Origin: an uncultured Eubacteriales bacterium
GTDB taxonomy: Bacteria; Bacillota; Clostridia; Christensenellales; CAG-138
Length of the DNA: 64,000 bases
Reading direction: 5' to 3'
Assembly (NCBI GenBank): GCA_900540495.1
Contig: UQGA01000003.1
Coordinates: forward strand, 1 to 64,000
This document shows positions 33,556-41,660 of the stretch, in pieces. Every line of letters starts with the position of its first letter. Position 1 is the first letter of the stretch. The notes under the pieces are model-generated. The model did no database searches. It was not told the DNA's origin and saw only the letters and a program-made list of their open reading frames with translations. A program made the translations under genes and the position numbers.

Positions 33556-34626
33556 CTACTCCCGCGCGCTGAGCTTCTCCGCGCGCTCGGCGACGATTAA
33601 CGCATCGATCAGCTCATCCATATCCCCGTCGAGGAACTGCTCCAGTCGGTAGAGCGTCAGACCGATCCGATGGTCGGTGACGCGCCCCTGGGGGAAGTTG
33701 TAGGTGCGGATGCGCTCGCTCCGGTCGCCGGAACCGATCTGGCTCCGGCGTTCGGTAGCCACCGCCGCGTCCTGTGCGGACCGATAATAATCATAAAGCC
33801 GGCTTTTGAGTACGCGCATCGCCTGTTCCCGGTTCTTGATCTGCGACTTTTCGTCCTGGCACTGGACGACGATGCCGGTGGGCAGGTGCGTGATCCGGAT
33901 GGCGGACTCGGTTTTGTTGACGTGCTGTCCGCCGGCGCCGCTGGAACGATAGGTATCGATGCGCAGGTCGGCGTCGTGAATCTCCACCTGCACGTCGTCC
34001 ACTTCCGGCAACACCGCGACCGTCGCAGCGCTTGTATGGATGCGTCCCTGGGACTCGGTCTCGGGCACGCGCTGCACGCGATGCACGCCGCTTTCATATT
34101 TCAGCCTGCTGTATGCGCCGCGCTTGCCGCCGATCGACAGCACGACCTCCTTGACGCCGCCCATATCGGTGAGGTTGGAGGAGAGATACTCGATCCGATA
34201 CCCATGCCGCTCGGCATAACGCTGATACATGCGCAGCAAATCGGCGCCGAAGAGCGACGCCTCGTCGCCGCCGGTGCCGGCGCGGATTTCTAGGATGACG
34301 TCCCGCTCGTCGTTTGGGTCCTTTGGCAGCAACAGCTCCCGCAACGCTTCCTCCTGTGCGGCGGCCAGCCGCTCCTGCTCGGCCAGCTCCGCATGGACGA
34401 GTTCCTTCATCTCCGGTTCCAGATGTTCCGCAAGCATATCCCTGCACTCGGTGATGGAAGCGAGCGTGGATTCATAGGCATGGTACGCTGTGACAATCTC
34501 TTCCAGGGAGGCATGTTCGCGCACCAGCTCCCGCCATTGATCCATGTCGCGCATGGTTTCCGGGTCTGCAATTCGGTCCGATAGCGCGGCATAATGCTCG
34601 CAGATGCCCTTCAGTTTTTCGAGCAA
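33556..34626 (-). CDS. prfA: Peptide chain release factor 1
   Basis: 356 residues; releases nascent chains at UAA/UAG. The GGQ motif is in GAGGQHVNKTES and the codon-recognition tripeptide reads PET in QRVPETESQGRIHTS, the PxT of RF1 and not the SPF of RF2. It overlaps prmC, its methyltransferase, by 16 bp. Confidence 0.97.
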   Translation of the reverse strand: MLEKLKGICEHYAALSDRIADPETMRDMDQWRELVREHASLEEIVTAYHAYESTLASITECRDMLAEHLEPEMKELVHAELAEQERLAAAQEEALRELLLPKDPNDERDVILEIRAGTGGDEASLFGADLLRMYQRYAERHGYRIEYLSSNLTDMGGVKEVVLSIGGKRGAYSRLKYESGVHRVQRVPETESQGRIHTSAATVAVLPEVDDVQVEIHDADLRIDTYRSSGAGGQHVNKTESAIRITHLPTGIVVQCQDEKSQIKNREQAMRVLKSRLYDYYRSAQDAAVATERRSQIGSGDRSERIRTYNFPQGRVTDHRIGLTLYRLEQFLDGDMDELIDALIVAERAEKLSARE

Positions 34627-35471
34627 GGCGTTTCCTCCTCCCTGTTCCCCTGCTTTCCGACAAGCAGACCGCGCGGCAGGCCGGCATAATCGCGCAGCAC
34701 TTCCCCATCGCCCAGCAGCGCGCGCACGGCAGCCGCCTGCGTGCTGCCGATTTCGACCAACAACGCGCCGTCGTCAACCAGGTGTTGTTCAAACCCGGCG
34801 GCAATTCGCCGATAAAAATCAAGCCCGTCCACCCCGCCATCGAGCGCAAGGCGAGGCTCGAAAGCCACCTCTGCCTGCAGGGATGTCAAGTCGGCGGCGG
34901 ACAGATACGGCGGGTTGCACACCATGAGATCAAACCGTTCTTCACTTTGCACCGGTTCGAACAGATCTCCCTGCCGTATGTCGAGATGAATGCCGTTGCG
35001 CGCGGCGTTCTCGCCGGCCAGCGCGCAGCAGGCGGCGCTGATGTCGGCGGCAGCCACCTGTGCTTCGGCGTACACCGCAAGAGCAATGCCGATACAGCCG
35101 GTGCCGCAGCAGAGGTCGAGTACGCGGCGAGACCGTCTCTTCCGGAGAAAGGATATGGCTTTTTCCGCCACGACCTCCGTATCCGCGCGGGGAATGAGCA
35201 CGCCCCGACGCACGAGCATGGAAAGCCCCAGGAACGACCATTCGCCGAGCAGATACTGCAGCGGCTCGCCCTGCAGTCGGCGATCGATCATTTGCGCAAG
35301 CAAATCGTCGTTTTCGGCGCTCCAACGCTCTTCCCGCCGGACGGCAAGACCGGCGGGCTGCGTGCCGAGCAAATGGGCGACCATCAGCCTCGCCTCGTGC
35401 GGCGCTACATCCTTATCCAACCTAGCGCGCAGCTTCGCCGTTGCCGATCGAAGCGCCTGTGCGACGGTCAT
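34611..35471 (-). CDS. prmC: Release factor glutamine methyltransferase
   Basis: 286 residues; methylates the Gln of the release factor GGQ motif. N-terminal helical domain, then a SAM-binding fold with VLDLCCGTGCIGIAL and the catalytic NPPY motif in VCNPPYLS. Overlaps prfA downstream and the DUF1385 gene upstream, so the three are translated together. Confidence 0.96.
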   Translation of the reverse strand: MTVAQALRSATAKLRARLDKDVAPHEARLMVAHLLGTQPAGLAVRREERWSAENDDLLAQMIDRRLQGEPLQYLLGEWSFLGLSMLVRRGVLIPRADTEVVAEKAISFLRKRRSRRVLDLCCGTGCIGIALAVYAEAQVAAADISAACCALAGENAARNGIHLDIRQGDLFEPVQSEERFDLMVCNPPYLSAADLTSLQAEVAFEPRLALDGGVDGLDFYRRIAAGFEQHLVDDGALLVEIGSTQAAAVRALLGDGEVLRDYAGLPRGLLVGKQGNREEETPCSKN

Positions 35472-36532
35472 GCCGGGCTGTCCCCGGATGGCCGCTCAGC
35501 AGCGTCTCCGGCGTCCGCTTTTTCGGCTGGTTCGTCGCGGGTTTCCCGATCGCCGGCAACCCCCTCCGCTGCCGCCGGCGTTTCCGGCTGCTGGGATGCG
35601 CCACCCCCGCTGCGGCTGTCGGGGTCCATCGCCAAATGGAAGGCCGCCAGCGCCACCTCCAGCATTTGCTCGTCCGGCTCGCGCGTGGTCAGGTATTGCA
35701 GCGCCAACCCGGGTGCGCGCGCGATGCGCGCCGGCAGCGCATCGCTGGCGGCCGCGAGTTTGAGCACCTCATAGGAGAGGCCGGCCACGAGCGGCAGGAA
35801 TATCACGCGCGTGGCGAAGCGCAGAAAGAAGTTTTCGCTGTACGGCAACGCTGCAAAGAAAAGGATGGAAATTGCCATCACGAGGAACAGGTAGTTCGTG
35901 CCGCAACGGGGATGCAGACGCGTAAAGCGCATGGCGCTCTCCGGCGTTAGCGGCGCCTCGTGTTCGTAGCAGGCGATGACCTTGTGTTCCGCCCCGTGGT
36001 ACATGAACAGGCGGCGCACATCCTTCATGGCGGAAATGGCGACCAGATACAGCACAAAGACCAGCAACCGCACGCCGCCCTCCGTCAGGCTTTTCCAGAT
36101 CGTGCGCGCCGTCTCGTGCCAGGGGATCAGCTGTGTCACGAAGGTTGGCAAAAAGAAAAACAGGCCGAGCGCCAACAATACGGCCAGCACGACGGCAACG
36201 CCCATCATGATGTCCATGGCAGACTTTCCCAGTTTTTCGGCAAGCCATACTTCAAAACGGGAGGGTTGCTCCTGCGCTTCCTCCTCGCCAAACAGCTCTG
36301 CCGAACGCATCGTTATCCGCATCCCGGTGACGAGCGATTCCACAAAAGCGACAACGCCGCGCACGACGGGCCAGCCGAGGAACGTCCCCTTCTTTGCTCT
36401 GGTCGGATATTCCGTATACTCGGTTACGATGCTGCCGTCGCTCTTGCGGACCGCGACGGCGACGCCGCCAGCCGGCGTTCGCATCATCACGCCTTCCAGA
36501 ACCGCCTGCCCGCCAACCGCACATCTCTTCAC
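35468..36532 (-). CDS. DUF1385 family membrane protein
   Basis: 354 residues. N-terminal KRCAVGGQAVLEGVMMR is the DUF1385 signature; about four to five membrane helices follow (around residues 80-100, 115-140, 155-175, 210-235, 240-260). The last 50 residues are a hydrophilic, low-complexity Ala/Gly/Asp/Glu tail. Function unknown; it is habitually found next to prmC and prfA. Start: GTG 36532 with AGGAG 11 nt upstream; the frame extends upstream beyond the promoter. Confidence 0.85.
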   Translation of the reverse strand: MKRCAVGGQAVLEGVMMRTPAGGVAVAVRKSDGSIVTEYTEYPTRAKKGTFLGWPVVRGVVAFVESLVTGMRITMRSAELFGEEEAQEQPSRFEVWLAEKLGKSAMDIMMGVAVVLAVLLALGLFFFLPTFVTQLIPWHETARTIWKSLTEGGVRLLVFVLYLVAISAMKDVRRLFMYHGAEHKVIACYEHEAPLTPESAMRFTRLHPRCGTNYLFLVMAISILFFAALPYSENFFLRFATRVIFLPLVAGLSYEVLKLAAASDALPARIARAPGLALQYLTTREPDEQMLEVALAAFHLAMDPDSRSGGGASQQPETPAAAEGVAGDRETRDEPAEKADAGDAAERPSGDSPA

Positions 36533-36586
36533 AGGTGTTTTTGCTCCTATTCTCCGGAACGATTGCCGCCCGGAAACTTTCTGCCT

Positions 36587-36616
36587 ATTATAGCACGTGG
36601 CGCCTATGCTCGGCAA
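36587..36616 (-). promoter_or_regulatory. Promoter of the DUF1385-prmC-prfA-tsaC-rpiB-upp operon
   Basis: Minus strand: -35 TTGCCG (36611-36616), 18-bp spacer, -10 TATAAT (36587-36592), giving a leader of about 50 nt before the GTG start. Confidence 0.75.
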
Positions 36617-36697
36617 TACGGGAGTCCGCCGGCAACGGCCGGCAGCGTTGGCAGATTTGCCGAGCGCCCGCGCCGCCTGACAGACAGGGCGAAAGCA

Positions 36698-38020
36698 TCA
36701 CCGCTCCACGTAGCAACCAAGAGCGGCGCGCATCTCATAATACCGGTCATGCGTGCGCCAGCCGTCCTCCGTGTAGTCGGGAAAGCGTGCGAGCGTTACG
36801 ATGCAGTCGGGGTTCTGTGCGGAAAACGCAGCAACGGTCTCCTTGACGTGGGACATGCCCGTGCTGGTCAGCCAGAGGCGCTCGATGGGCAGGCCGTATA
36901 ATGGCGTCAGATCTCCGCCCACATTGCAGCCGCACAGGTTCAGATCGCGCAGATTGGGCAGCGATGCAAGCGGCGAAAGGTCGGTAACGCGCGTGGAAAA
37001 GATTTCCAGATAGATGAGGTTTTGCAGCGAAGATAGCGGAGACAGATCCGCAATTCTATTGTCTGCCAGAATCAGATACCGCAGGTTCGGCATATTTTGC
37101 ACAAATTCACAGTGCGTCAAATTGTTATGCCCGAGGTCAAGCGCGATGATATCGTGACAGTATTTGAGGAATTCAACATCGGCATCCCGGCAGTTGCGAA
37201 TGTTTTCTGCACTGAGTATCAGCCCCTGCTCGTTTTCGCGCTTGATTTTCCAGGTGGCAAAGTGGGTGGTATCCGTGCGAACGGTCCCGAATTTTGTATC
37301 GATGGACCAGACGATCCCCGCATCGGGAAATGACTCGCGCAATGCCGCCATCTCTTCATCGTCCACGCCGCAGCCGCACATTTCGAGCGACTCCAGCTTG
37401 CCAAGCAGGGGAAGCGTTTCGTAGAACGGATTGAGGTCGTCAAGCGGCATATTGTTGTAATTCAACGAAACCGTGTCCGGCCCGACGATCTCGCCGCACA
37501 GCGTCGACGACCAGATCACCTCCGCCTGCGGGACGGCGGCCATAATGTCGGAAATGGAATCCGGCGTCAACGCACACCCGCTTACATCCAGCGTCTGCAA
37601 CGACGGGACAAGCCTGAGAACGTCGCAAAGCAGTTCCGCCGGCGGCAGCGGATCGGCAAGCGTAACCGTCGTGCTTTCATCGCTGATCGTCGCGCCACCG
37701 ATCGTTGCCGAAAAATAGATCTTCTTCAGTCCGAGCGTGCGCAGTTCCCCAGCCGCCGACAGGATATCGAGATCGCAACCCCGCAGGTCTATCTCCACGG
37801 CGGACGGAACCGACGCGAGCTCGCCACGCACCGTCTCCATCGTTACGCCGTTCAAGCCGGAAAATGATAAAACCTCAGCCGGCATTGGTGTTGCGGGTAC
37901 TGGAGACTGCGACGCCGCCGGCGTAGGCGCCGGTCCAAGGGGCGCCAGCCTGTCGCAGGCGCAAAGCAGACATAACGGCAACAGCGAAACGAGTAAACAG
38001 CGAATGATACGCGCTTTCAT
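36698..38020 (-). CDS. Leucine-rich repeat lipoprotein
   Basis: 440 residues. N-terminal signal peptide with lipobox LLCAC (Cys22), then a Pro/Ala/Thr linker, then leucine-rich repeats, irregular at first (LQTLDVSGCALTPDSI) and regular near residues 290-370 (NLRYLILADNRIADLSPLSSLQNL style). Likely displayed on the outer face of the membrane and used for protein or ligand binding; no catalytic motif seen. AAAGG before ATG 38020. It has no operon partner; a candidate RNA with terminator lies 92 bp upstream. Confidence 0.82.
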   Translation of the reverse strand: MKARIIRCLLVSLLPLCLLCACDRLAPLGPAPTPAASQSPVPATPMPAEVLSFSGLNGVTMETVRGELASVPSAVEIDLRGCDLDILSAAGELRTLGLKKIYFSATIGGATISDESTTVTLADPLPPAELLCDVLRLVPSLQTLDVSGCALTPDSISDIMAAVPQAEVIWSSTLCGEIVGPDTVSLNYNNMPLDDLNPFYETLPLLGKLESLEMCGCGVDDEEMAALRESFPDAGIVWSIDTKFGTVRTDTTHFATWKIKRENEQGLILSAENIRNCRDADVEFLKYCHDIIALDLGHNNLTHCEFVQNMPNLRYLILADNRIADLSPLSSLQNLIYLEIFSTRVTDLSPLASLPNLRDLNLCGCNVGGDLTPLYGLPIERLWLTSTGMSHVKETVAAFSAQNPDCIVTLARFPDYTEDGWRTHDRYYEMRAALGCYVER

Positions 38021-38106
38021 TACGGATTCCTTTCAATCGTCTTTGTTCGCACTACGGGGCATCACAAAAGCCGGGGCGGCATCTCTGCCAAAATATGCTT
38101 GACGGG

Positions 38107-38138
38107 GAAGCAAAAAGCGGCGCCGGGCAATCACGTCC
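38107..38138 (-). terminator. Intrinsic terminator of the candidate RNA
   Basis: Minus strand: GC-only 8-bp inverted repeat GGCGCCGG/CCGGCGCC around 38117-38142 followed by GCTTTTTGC. It stands between the candidate RNA and the lipoprotein gene. Confidence 0.75.
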
Positions 38139-38348
38139 GGCGCCTATGCTGTGCTCCCGTGTTTGGTTTGCGCAACCACGAACCGCACGTGTACCCGTAC
38201 AATCTGCTGATAGACCCTGCTTCACCAAGCGCCCCGTTTCGCTCTCCCGTGTCATCTGTCATTCCAGCGCTCATGGGCCTGCGGGCAGGCCGTTACAGCA
38301 GTTTCCCGTCGGTCCATATCTGGAATGCCAGAGGGCAAAATATATTCT
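38112..38348 (-). ncRNA. Candidate structured non-coding RNA
   Basis: About 235 nt with no protein frame, starting behind an AT-rich stretch with a TATACT -10 (38355-38360; the -35 is poor) and ending in the terminator. Hairpins on the minus strand include CATTCCAG...CTGGAATG as a long-range pair enclosing GGCCTG...CAGGCC, and GGTT...AACC near the 3' end. Size and architecture would fit a large Firmicutes ncRNA such as raiA RNA, but I cannot confirm that. It could also be a leader of the lipoprotein gene. Confidence 0.5.
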
Positions 38349-38525
38349 TTATTCAGTATATAACAAATCGTACAGGAAGAAAATAAAAATCTCCATTTTT
38401 ACAATTCTTTCTACCGATTATTTCGACCGCCACGGCGGCTTTGGCACGTGCAGCAAGGGCAGCCACGTCGGCGCGAGCGCAGGTACGGGTGGTGCGTCAC
38501 AGCTGCGTAGCCGGTGACGTACATG
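38349..38525. other. AT-rich intergenic stretch
   Basis: Between the tsf terminator and the candidate RNA. Bases 38340-38420 are strikingly AT-rich against a GC-rich background, consistent with a promoter region. No gene is supported. Confidence 0.4.
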
Positions 38526-38557
38526 AAAAAGCGCCAGGCCGTTCCGACTTGACGCTT
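38526..38557 (-). terminator. Terminator of rpsB-tsf
   Basis: Minus strand: 8-bp stem AAGCGTCA/TGGCGCTT (one G-U; 38529-38536 with 38550-38557) followed by TTTTTC, about 90 bp after the tsf stop. Confidence 0.7.
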
Positions 38558-38644
38558 CCTTTTGATTCGCGTTTCGTTGCACGGTCCGCCCGTTTTGGGC
38601 GAACAACGTGCGCCGCCGCGGTTAGAGAAGAACAAACACCGGTG

Positions 38645-39526
38645 TTACGCCTTGGTCTGGCTCATGACCTCGTCCACAAAGTTGTCCTCGCGCTTCTGGA
38701 GCCCCTCGCCCATCTCGAACCGCGCAAAGTTGAGCACCTTGAACCGGCCGCCGATCATCTGCTTGACGGAAACATCCTGATCCTTGACGAAAGGCTGCTC
38801 GAGGAGGCAGACCTCCTTGTAGTATTTCTCGATGCGGCCGTTCACCATCTTTTCGATGATGGCTTCTGGCTTCGGCTTCGGCTCGTTGAGCGCCTGCGCG
38901 CGGAGAATCTCCTTCTCCTTTTCGACGTCCGCCTGGTTGACATCCTCGCGGCTGATACAGCTCGGCTTGGCGGCGGCAATCTGCATGGACACGTCGTGCA
39001 GCACAGCCGCATCCGCCTCGCCCTCGACGTCAACCAGGACGCCGATCTTGCCGCCCAGGTGGACATAGGTGTCCACAACGCCCTCGGCGCGCGCAAAGCG
39101 GCGAATGCTGATCTTTTCGCCGATCTTGGCGACGGCGGCGTTCAGCAGCGCGCTGATCGTCTCGGACGGGTTGCCGACATACGGCTGCTCCAGCAGCTCC
39201 TCGACGCTCGCCGGGTTCTTTTCAGCGACCTGCTTGGCAATGGCGGCCACAAACGCCTTGAAGTCGTCCGTCTTGGCGACAAAATCCGTTTCGCAGTTCA
39301 CCTCGACGATCACGCCGACCTTGCCGTTCTCGCTCGTGTACGCGCCGACGATGCCTTCCGCAGCGATGCGCCCTGCCTTTTTGGCGGCGGCGGCCAGTCC
39401 CTTTTCGCGCAGGAAATCGACGGCCTTTTCCGCATCGCCCTCGCAGGCGGTCAACGCTTTCTTGCAATCCATCATACCGGCGCCCGTGCGCTCGCGCAGC
39501 GCCATAACATCCTTAGCGGTAAACAT
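38645..39526 (-). CDS. tsf: Elongation factor Ts
   Basis: 293 residues; nucleotide exchange factor for EF-Tu. N-terminal UBA-like domain with LRERTGAGMMDCKKAL, followed by the core repeat containing VGVIVEVNCETDFVAK (quoted in part: EVNCETDFVAK). AGGAG before ATG 39526, 18 bp after rpsB. Confidence 0.98.
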   Translation of the reverse strand: MFTAKDVMALRERTGAGMMDCKKALTACEGDAEKAVDFLREKGLAAAAKKAGRIAAEGIVGAYTSENGKVGVIVEVNCETDFVAKTDDFKAFVAAIAKQVAEKNPASVEELLEQPYVGNPSETISALLNAAVAKIGEKISIRRFARAEGVVDTYVHLGGKIGVLVDVEGEADAAVLHDVSMQIAAAKPSCISREDVNQADVEKEKEILRAQALNEPKPKPEAIIEKMVNGRIEKYYKEVCLLEQPFVKDQDVSVKQMIGGRFKVLNFARFEMGEGLQKREDNFVDEVMSQTKA

Positions 39527-39544
39527 GCTCCTCTTCCTCCTCGT

Positions 39545-40276
39545 TCACTCGGCGGCTTCTGTCTCGGTCGCCGCTTCCTCGTCGTTCATCTGCTCCCCCT
39601 GCCGGCCCTCAAGGACGGCGTCCGCCATTTTGGCGGTGATGAGCTTGACGGCACGGATGGCGTCGTCATTGCCCGGGATTGGATAGTCGACCTCGTCCGG
39701 GTCGCAGTTGGTATCGATGATCGCCACGATCGGGATCTTGAGCGTGCGGGCCTCCGCAACGGCGATATGCTCCTTGCGCGGGTCGACGACGAACAGCGCG
39801 CCGGGGAGCTTCTTCATCTCCTTGATGCCGCCAAGATTCTTCTCGAGCTTCTGCTGCTCAAGCTTGAGCTGCATGACCTCCTTCTTCGGCAGCAGATCGA
39901 ACTGACCGGTGGCCTCCATCTGCTCAATGCGGCGAAGGCGGGCAATGCGGCCCTGAATGGTCTTAAAGTTGGTCAGCATGCCGCCGAGCCAACGCTGGTT
40001 GACATAGAACATATCGCAGCGCTTGGCTTCCTGCTCGATGGATTCCTGCGCCTGCTTTTTGGTGCCGACGAACAGGATGCTTTTGTCCTCCATCGCAAGG
40101 TCGCGCACAAAATTGTACGCTTCTTCGATCTTTTTGACGGTCTTTTGCAGGTCGATGATGTAGATGCCGTTGCGCTCGGTGAAGATATATTCCTTCATCT
40201 TCGGGTTCCAACGGCGGGTCTGGTGACCAAAATGGACACCTGCCTCCAAAAGCTGTTTCATGGAAATCACGGACAT
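39545..40276 (-). CDS. rpsB: 30S ribosomal protein S2
   Basis: 243 residues. N-terminal LLEAGVHFGHQTRRWNPKM, middle NQRWLGGMLTNFKTI and DTNCDPDEVDYPIPGNDDA (in part) are the family signatures. C-terminal acidic tail. Start 40276 with AGGAGG about 10 nt upstream; leader of about 100 nt. Confidence 0.98.
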   Translation of the reverse strand: MSVISMKQLLEAGVHFGHQTRRWNPKMKEYIFTERNGIYIIDLQKTVKKIEEAYNFVRDLAMEDKSILFVGTKKQAQESIEQEAKRCDMFYVNQRWLGGMLTNFKTIQGRIARLRRIEQMEATGQFDLLPKKEVMQLKLEQQKLEKNLGGIKEMKKLPGALFVVDPRKEHIAVAEARTLKIPIVAIIDTNCDPDEVDYPIPGNDDAIRAVKLITAKMADAVLEGRQGEQMNDEEAATETEAAE

Positions 40277-40382
40277 ACGAATTGAACCTCCTCGTTCTTA
40301 TTTCCACCTCCGCTTCATCCCCGCAGGAAACCGGAATCCGGCACGAGCCTGCAAGTCCGCGAGAGTGCGTGATACCTTGAGC

Positions 40383-40411
40383 ATTATAGCATCGCCAAAA
40401 GCAAAAAGCAA
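40383..40411 (-). promoter_or_regulatory. rpsB-tsf promoter
   Basis: Minus strand: -35 TTGCTT (40406-40411), 17-bp spacer, -10 TATAAT (40383-40388). The 100-nt leader that follows may hold an S2-binding autoregulatory structure; I see no clear match. Confidence 0.82.
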
Positions 40412-40472
40412 GCAGAAACTGCCGCTTTTTCCGTGAAAAAATTGTCGTATGCAGCGCAATCAGCACGCCGTG

Positions 40473-40775
40473 TCAACTCGTCTGATCTTCGCCTTCCTGC
40501 TCGTCAAGCAGGGCAAGAAATTCAGCGAACACCTCATCCAGCAGGATCGGGTTCTCCACCGGGCGGTAGACCTCGCCGTCACTTCCCCGTACGATCTCCA
40601 GCAGGACAACATCCGCTTCCTCTTCCGCGCCGGCATTCGCCCCGTCCGGTACGCCAGCCGGGAGCAGGGCGGCATATCTGGCGCCCTCATAATCGAACGT
40701 CATGATCAATTCGAATCGTTCAGAAACCCCCGACTCGTCGAGCAGCGTCACAAACAGGGCGTCCTGATCCTCCAT
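40473..40775 (-). CDS. DUF1292 family protein (YrzB-like)
   Basis: 100 residues, very acidic. The pattern FVTLLDESGVSERFELIMTFDYEGARYAAL (in part: TFDYEGARYAALLP) and the LLEI...VENPILLDEVFAEF ending match DUF1292. Function unknown. It is the third gene of the ireB-ruvX-DUF1292 operon, a standard Firmicutes cluster, and GGAGAGG precedes its ATG. Confidence 0.88.
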   Translation of the reverse strand: MEDQDALFVTLLDESGVSERFELIMTFDYEGARYAALLPAGVPDGANAGAEEEADVVLLEIVRGSDGEVYRPVENPILLDEVFAEFLALLDEQEGEDQTS

Positions 40776-40812
40776 GGCGATTCCTCTCCTTCCTCCGCTT
40801 TGGGCGGGCGAA

Positions 40813-41259
40813 TTATGATTGCCGTGGCGCGCGGGAAGCGGCGCCGCTGTCCAGATACGCCTGCAAGATGATGACCGCCGCGAGCTTGTCTACGACCTGC
40901 TTGCGCCGCTTTCGGCTCAGATCCGCGTCGATCAGAACGCGCTGTGCGGAAACGGTGGTCAACCGTTCGTCGAAAAAGTCATGCTCTCCATCCCAGTTTG
41001 CAAGAACTGCGCCCGCAAACGATCGCACCCGCTCCGCCTGCTGCCCAAAGCTCCCGTCCATATTGCGGGGCAATCCAAAGAGCAACCGCACAGGGCGATA
41101 TCGCTCCGCCACATCCAGAATGTGCCGCACATCCGCCTCCAGATCGTTCTGGGCGCGCGCATAGGTTTCCACCCCCTGCGCGGTCCATCCCATTGCGTCG
41201 CTCACGGCGATGCCGATGCGGCGCTCCCCCACATCAAGCGCGAGGACACGCTGCATCAT
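40813..41259 (-). CDS. ruvX: Holliday junction resolvase-like / rRNA-processing nuclease RuvX (YqgF)
   Basis: 148 residues, RNase H-like fold. LALDVGERRIGIAVSD carries the first catalytic Asp, FGLPRNMDGS and DERLTTVSAQRVL the second region, and a late Asp lies in VVDKLAAVIILQAYLDS. YqgF proteins process 16S rRNA 5' ends; the resolvase role is less certain. Its ATG overlaps the ireB stop. Confidence 0.94.
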   Translation of the reverse strand: MMQRVLALDVGERRIGIAVSDAMGWTAQGVETYARAQNDLEADVRHILDVAERYRPVRLLFGLPRNMDGSFGQQAERVRSFAGAVLANWDGEHDFFDERLTTVSAQRVLIDADLSRKRRKQVVDKLAAVIILQAYLDSGAASRAPRQS

Positions 41260-41519
41260 GCCCTGCCCCGATTGGCCACATAGAAGCGTACGAGTTCCTC
41301 GATCAGCTCGTCGCGTTCCATGCGGGAGATCAGATAGCGGGAGTTGTTGTGGCTGGTGATGTATGTCGGGTCGCCGGAGATCAGATAACCGACGATCTGA
41401 TTGACGGGGTCATACCCTCTTTCGCGCATCGCGTCATACACGGTCAGCAGCACGTCGCGTGCGGTGCGCGCCTCGCGCTGGAGGGCAAACTCCATCGTAT
41501 CGTTGCGCTCGGCAGGCAT
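41256..41519 (-). CDS. ireB: IreB family regulatory phosphoprotein
   Basis: 87 residues (DUF965). YDPVNQIVGYLISGDPTYITSHNNSR is diagnostic (quoted in part: QIVGYLISGDPTYITSH). IreB is phosphorylated by the PASTA-domain Ser/Thr kinase IreK in enterococci and affects cephalosporin resistance. ATG 41519 has AAGGAGG 7 nt upstream; the frame extends far upstream of the promoter without meaning. Confidence 0.94.
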   Translation of the reverse strand: MPAERNDTMEFALQREARTARDVLLTVYDAMRERGYDPVNQIVGYLISGDPTYITSHNNSRYLISRMERDELIEELVRFYVANRGRA

Positions 41520-41540
41520 GGCATCCACCTCCTTTTTTGT

Positions 41541-41569
41541 ATTATAGCGGACATTCGTTGTTTTTTCAA
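41541..41569 (-). promoter_or_regulatory. ireB-ruvX promoter
   Basis: Minus strand: -35 TTGAAA (41564-41569), 17-bp spacer, -10 TATAAT (41541-41546); leader of only about 15 nt before the ribosome binding site. Confidence 0.8.
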
Positions 41570-41660
41570 TGCTCAATGCGAAATGGCGTCCACATGCATG
41601 CCATGCACCAAAACGAGCCCCGCCACATAGGATGGCACTACAAAAAGAAGGAGGATGCCT

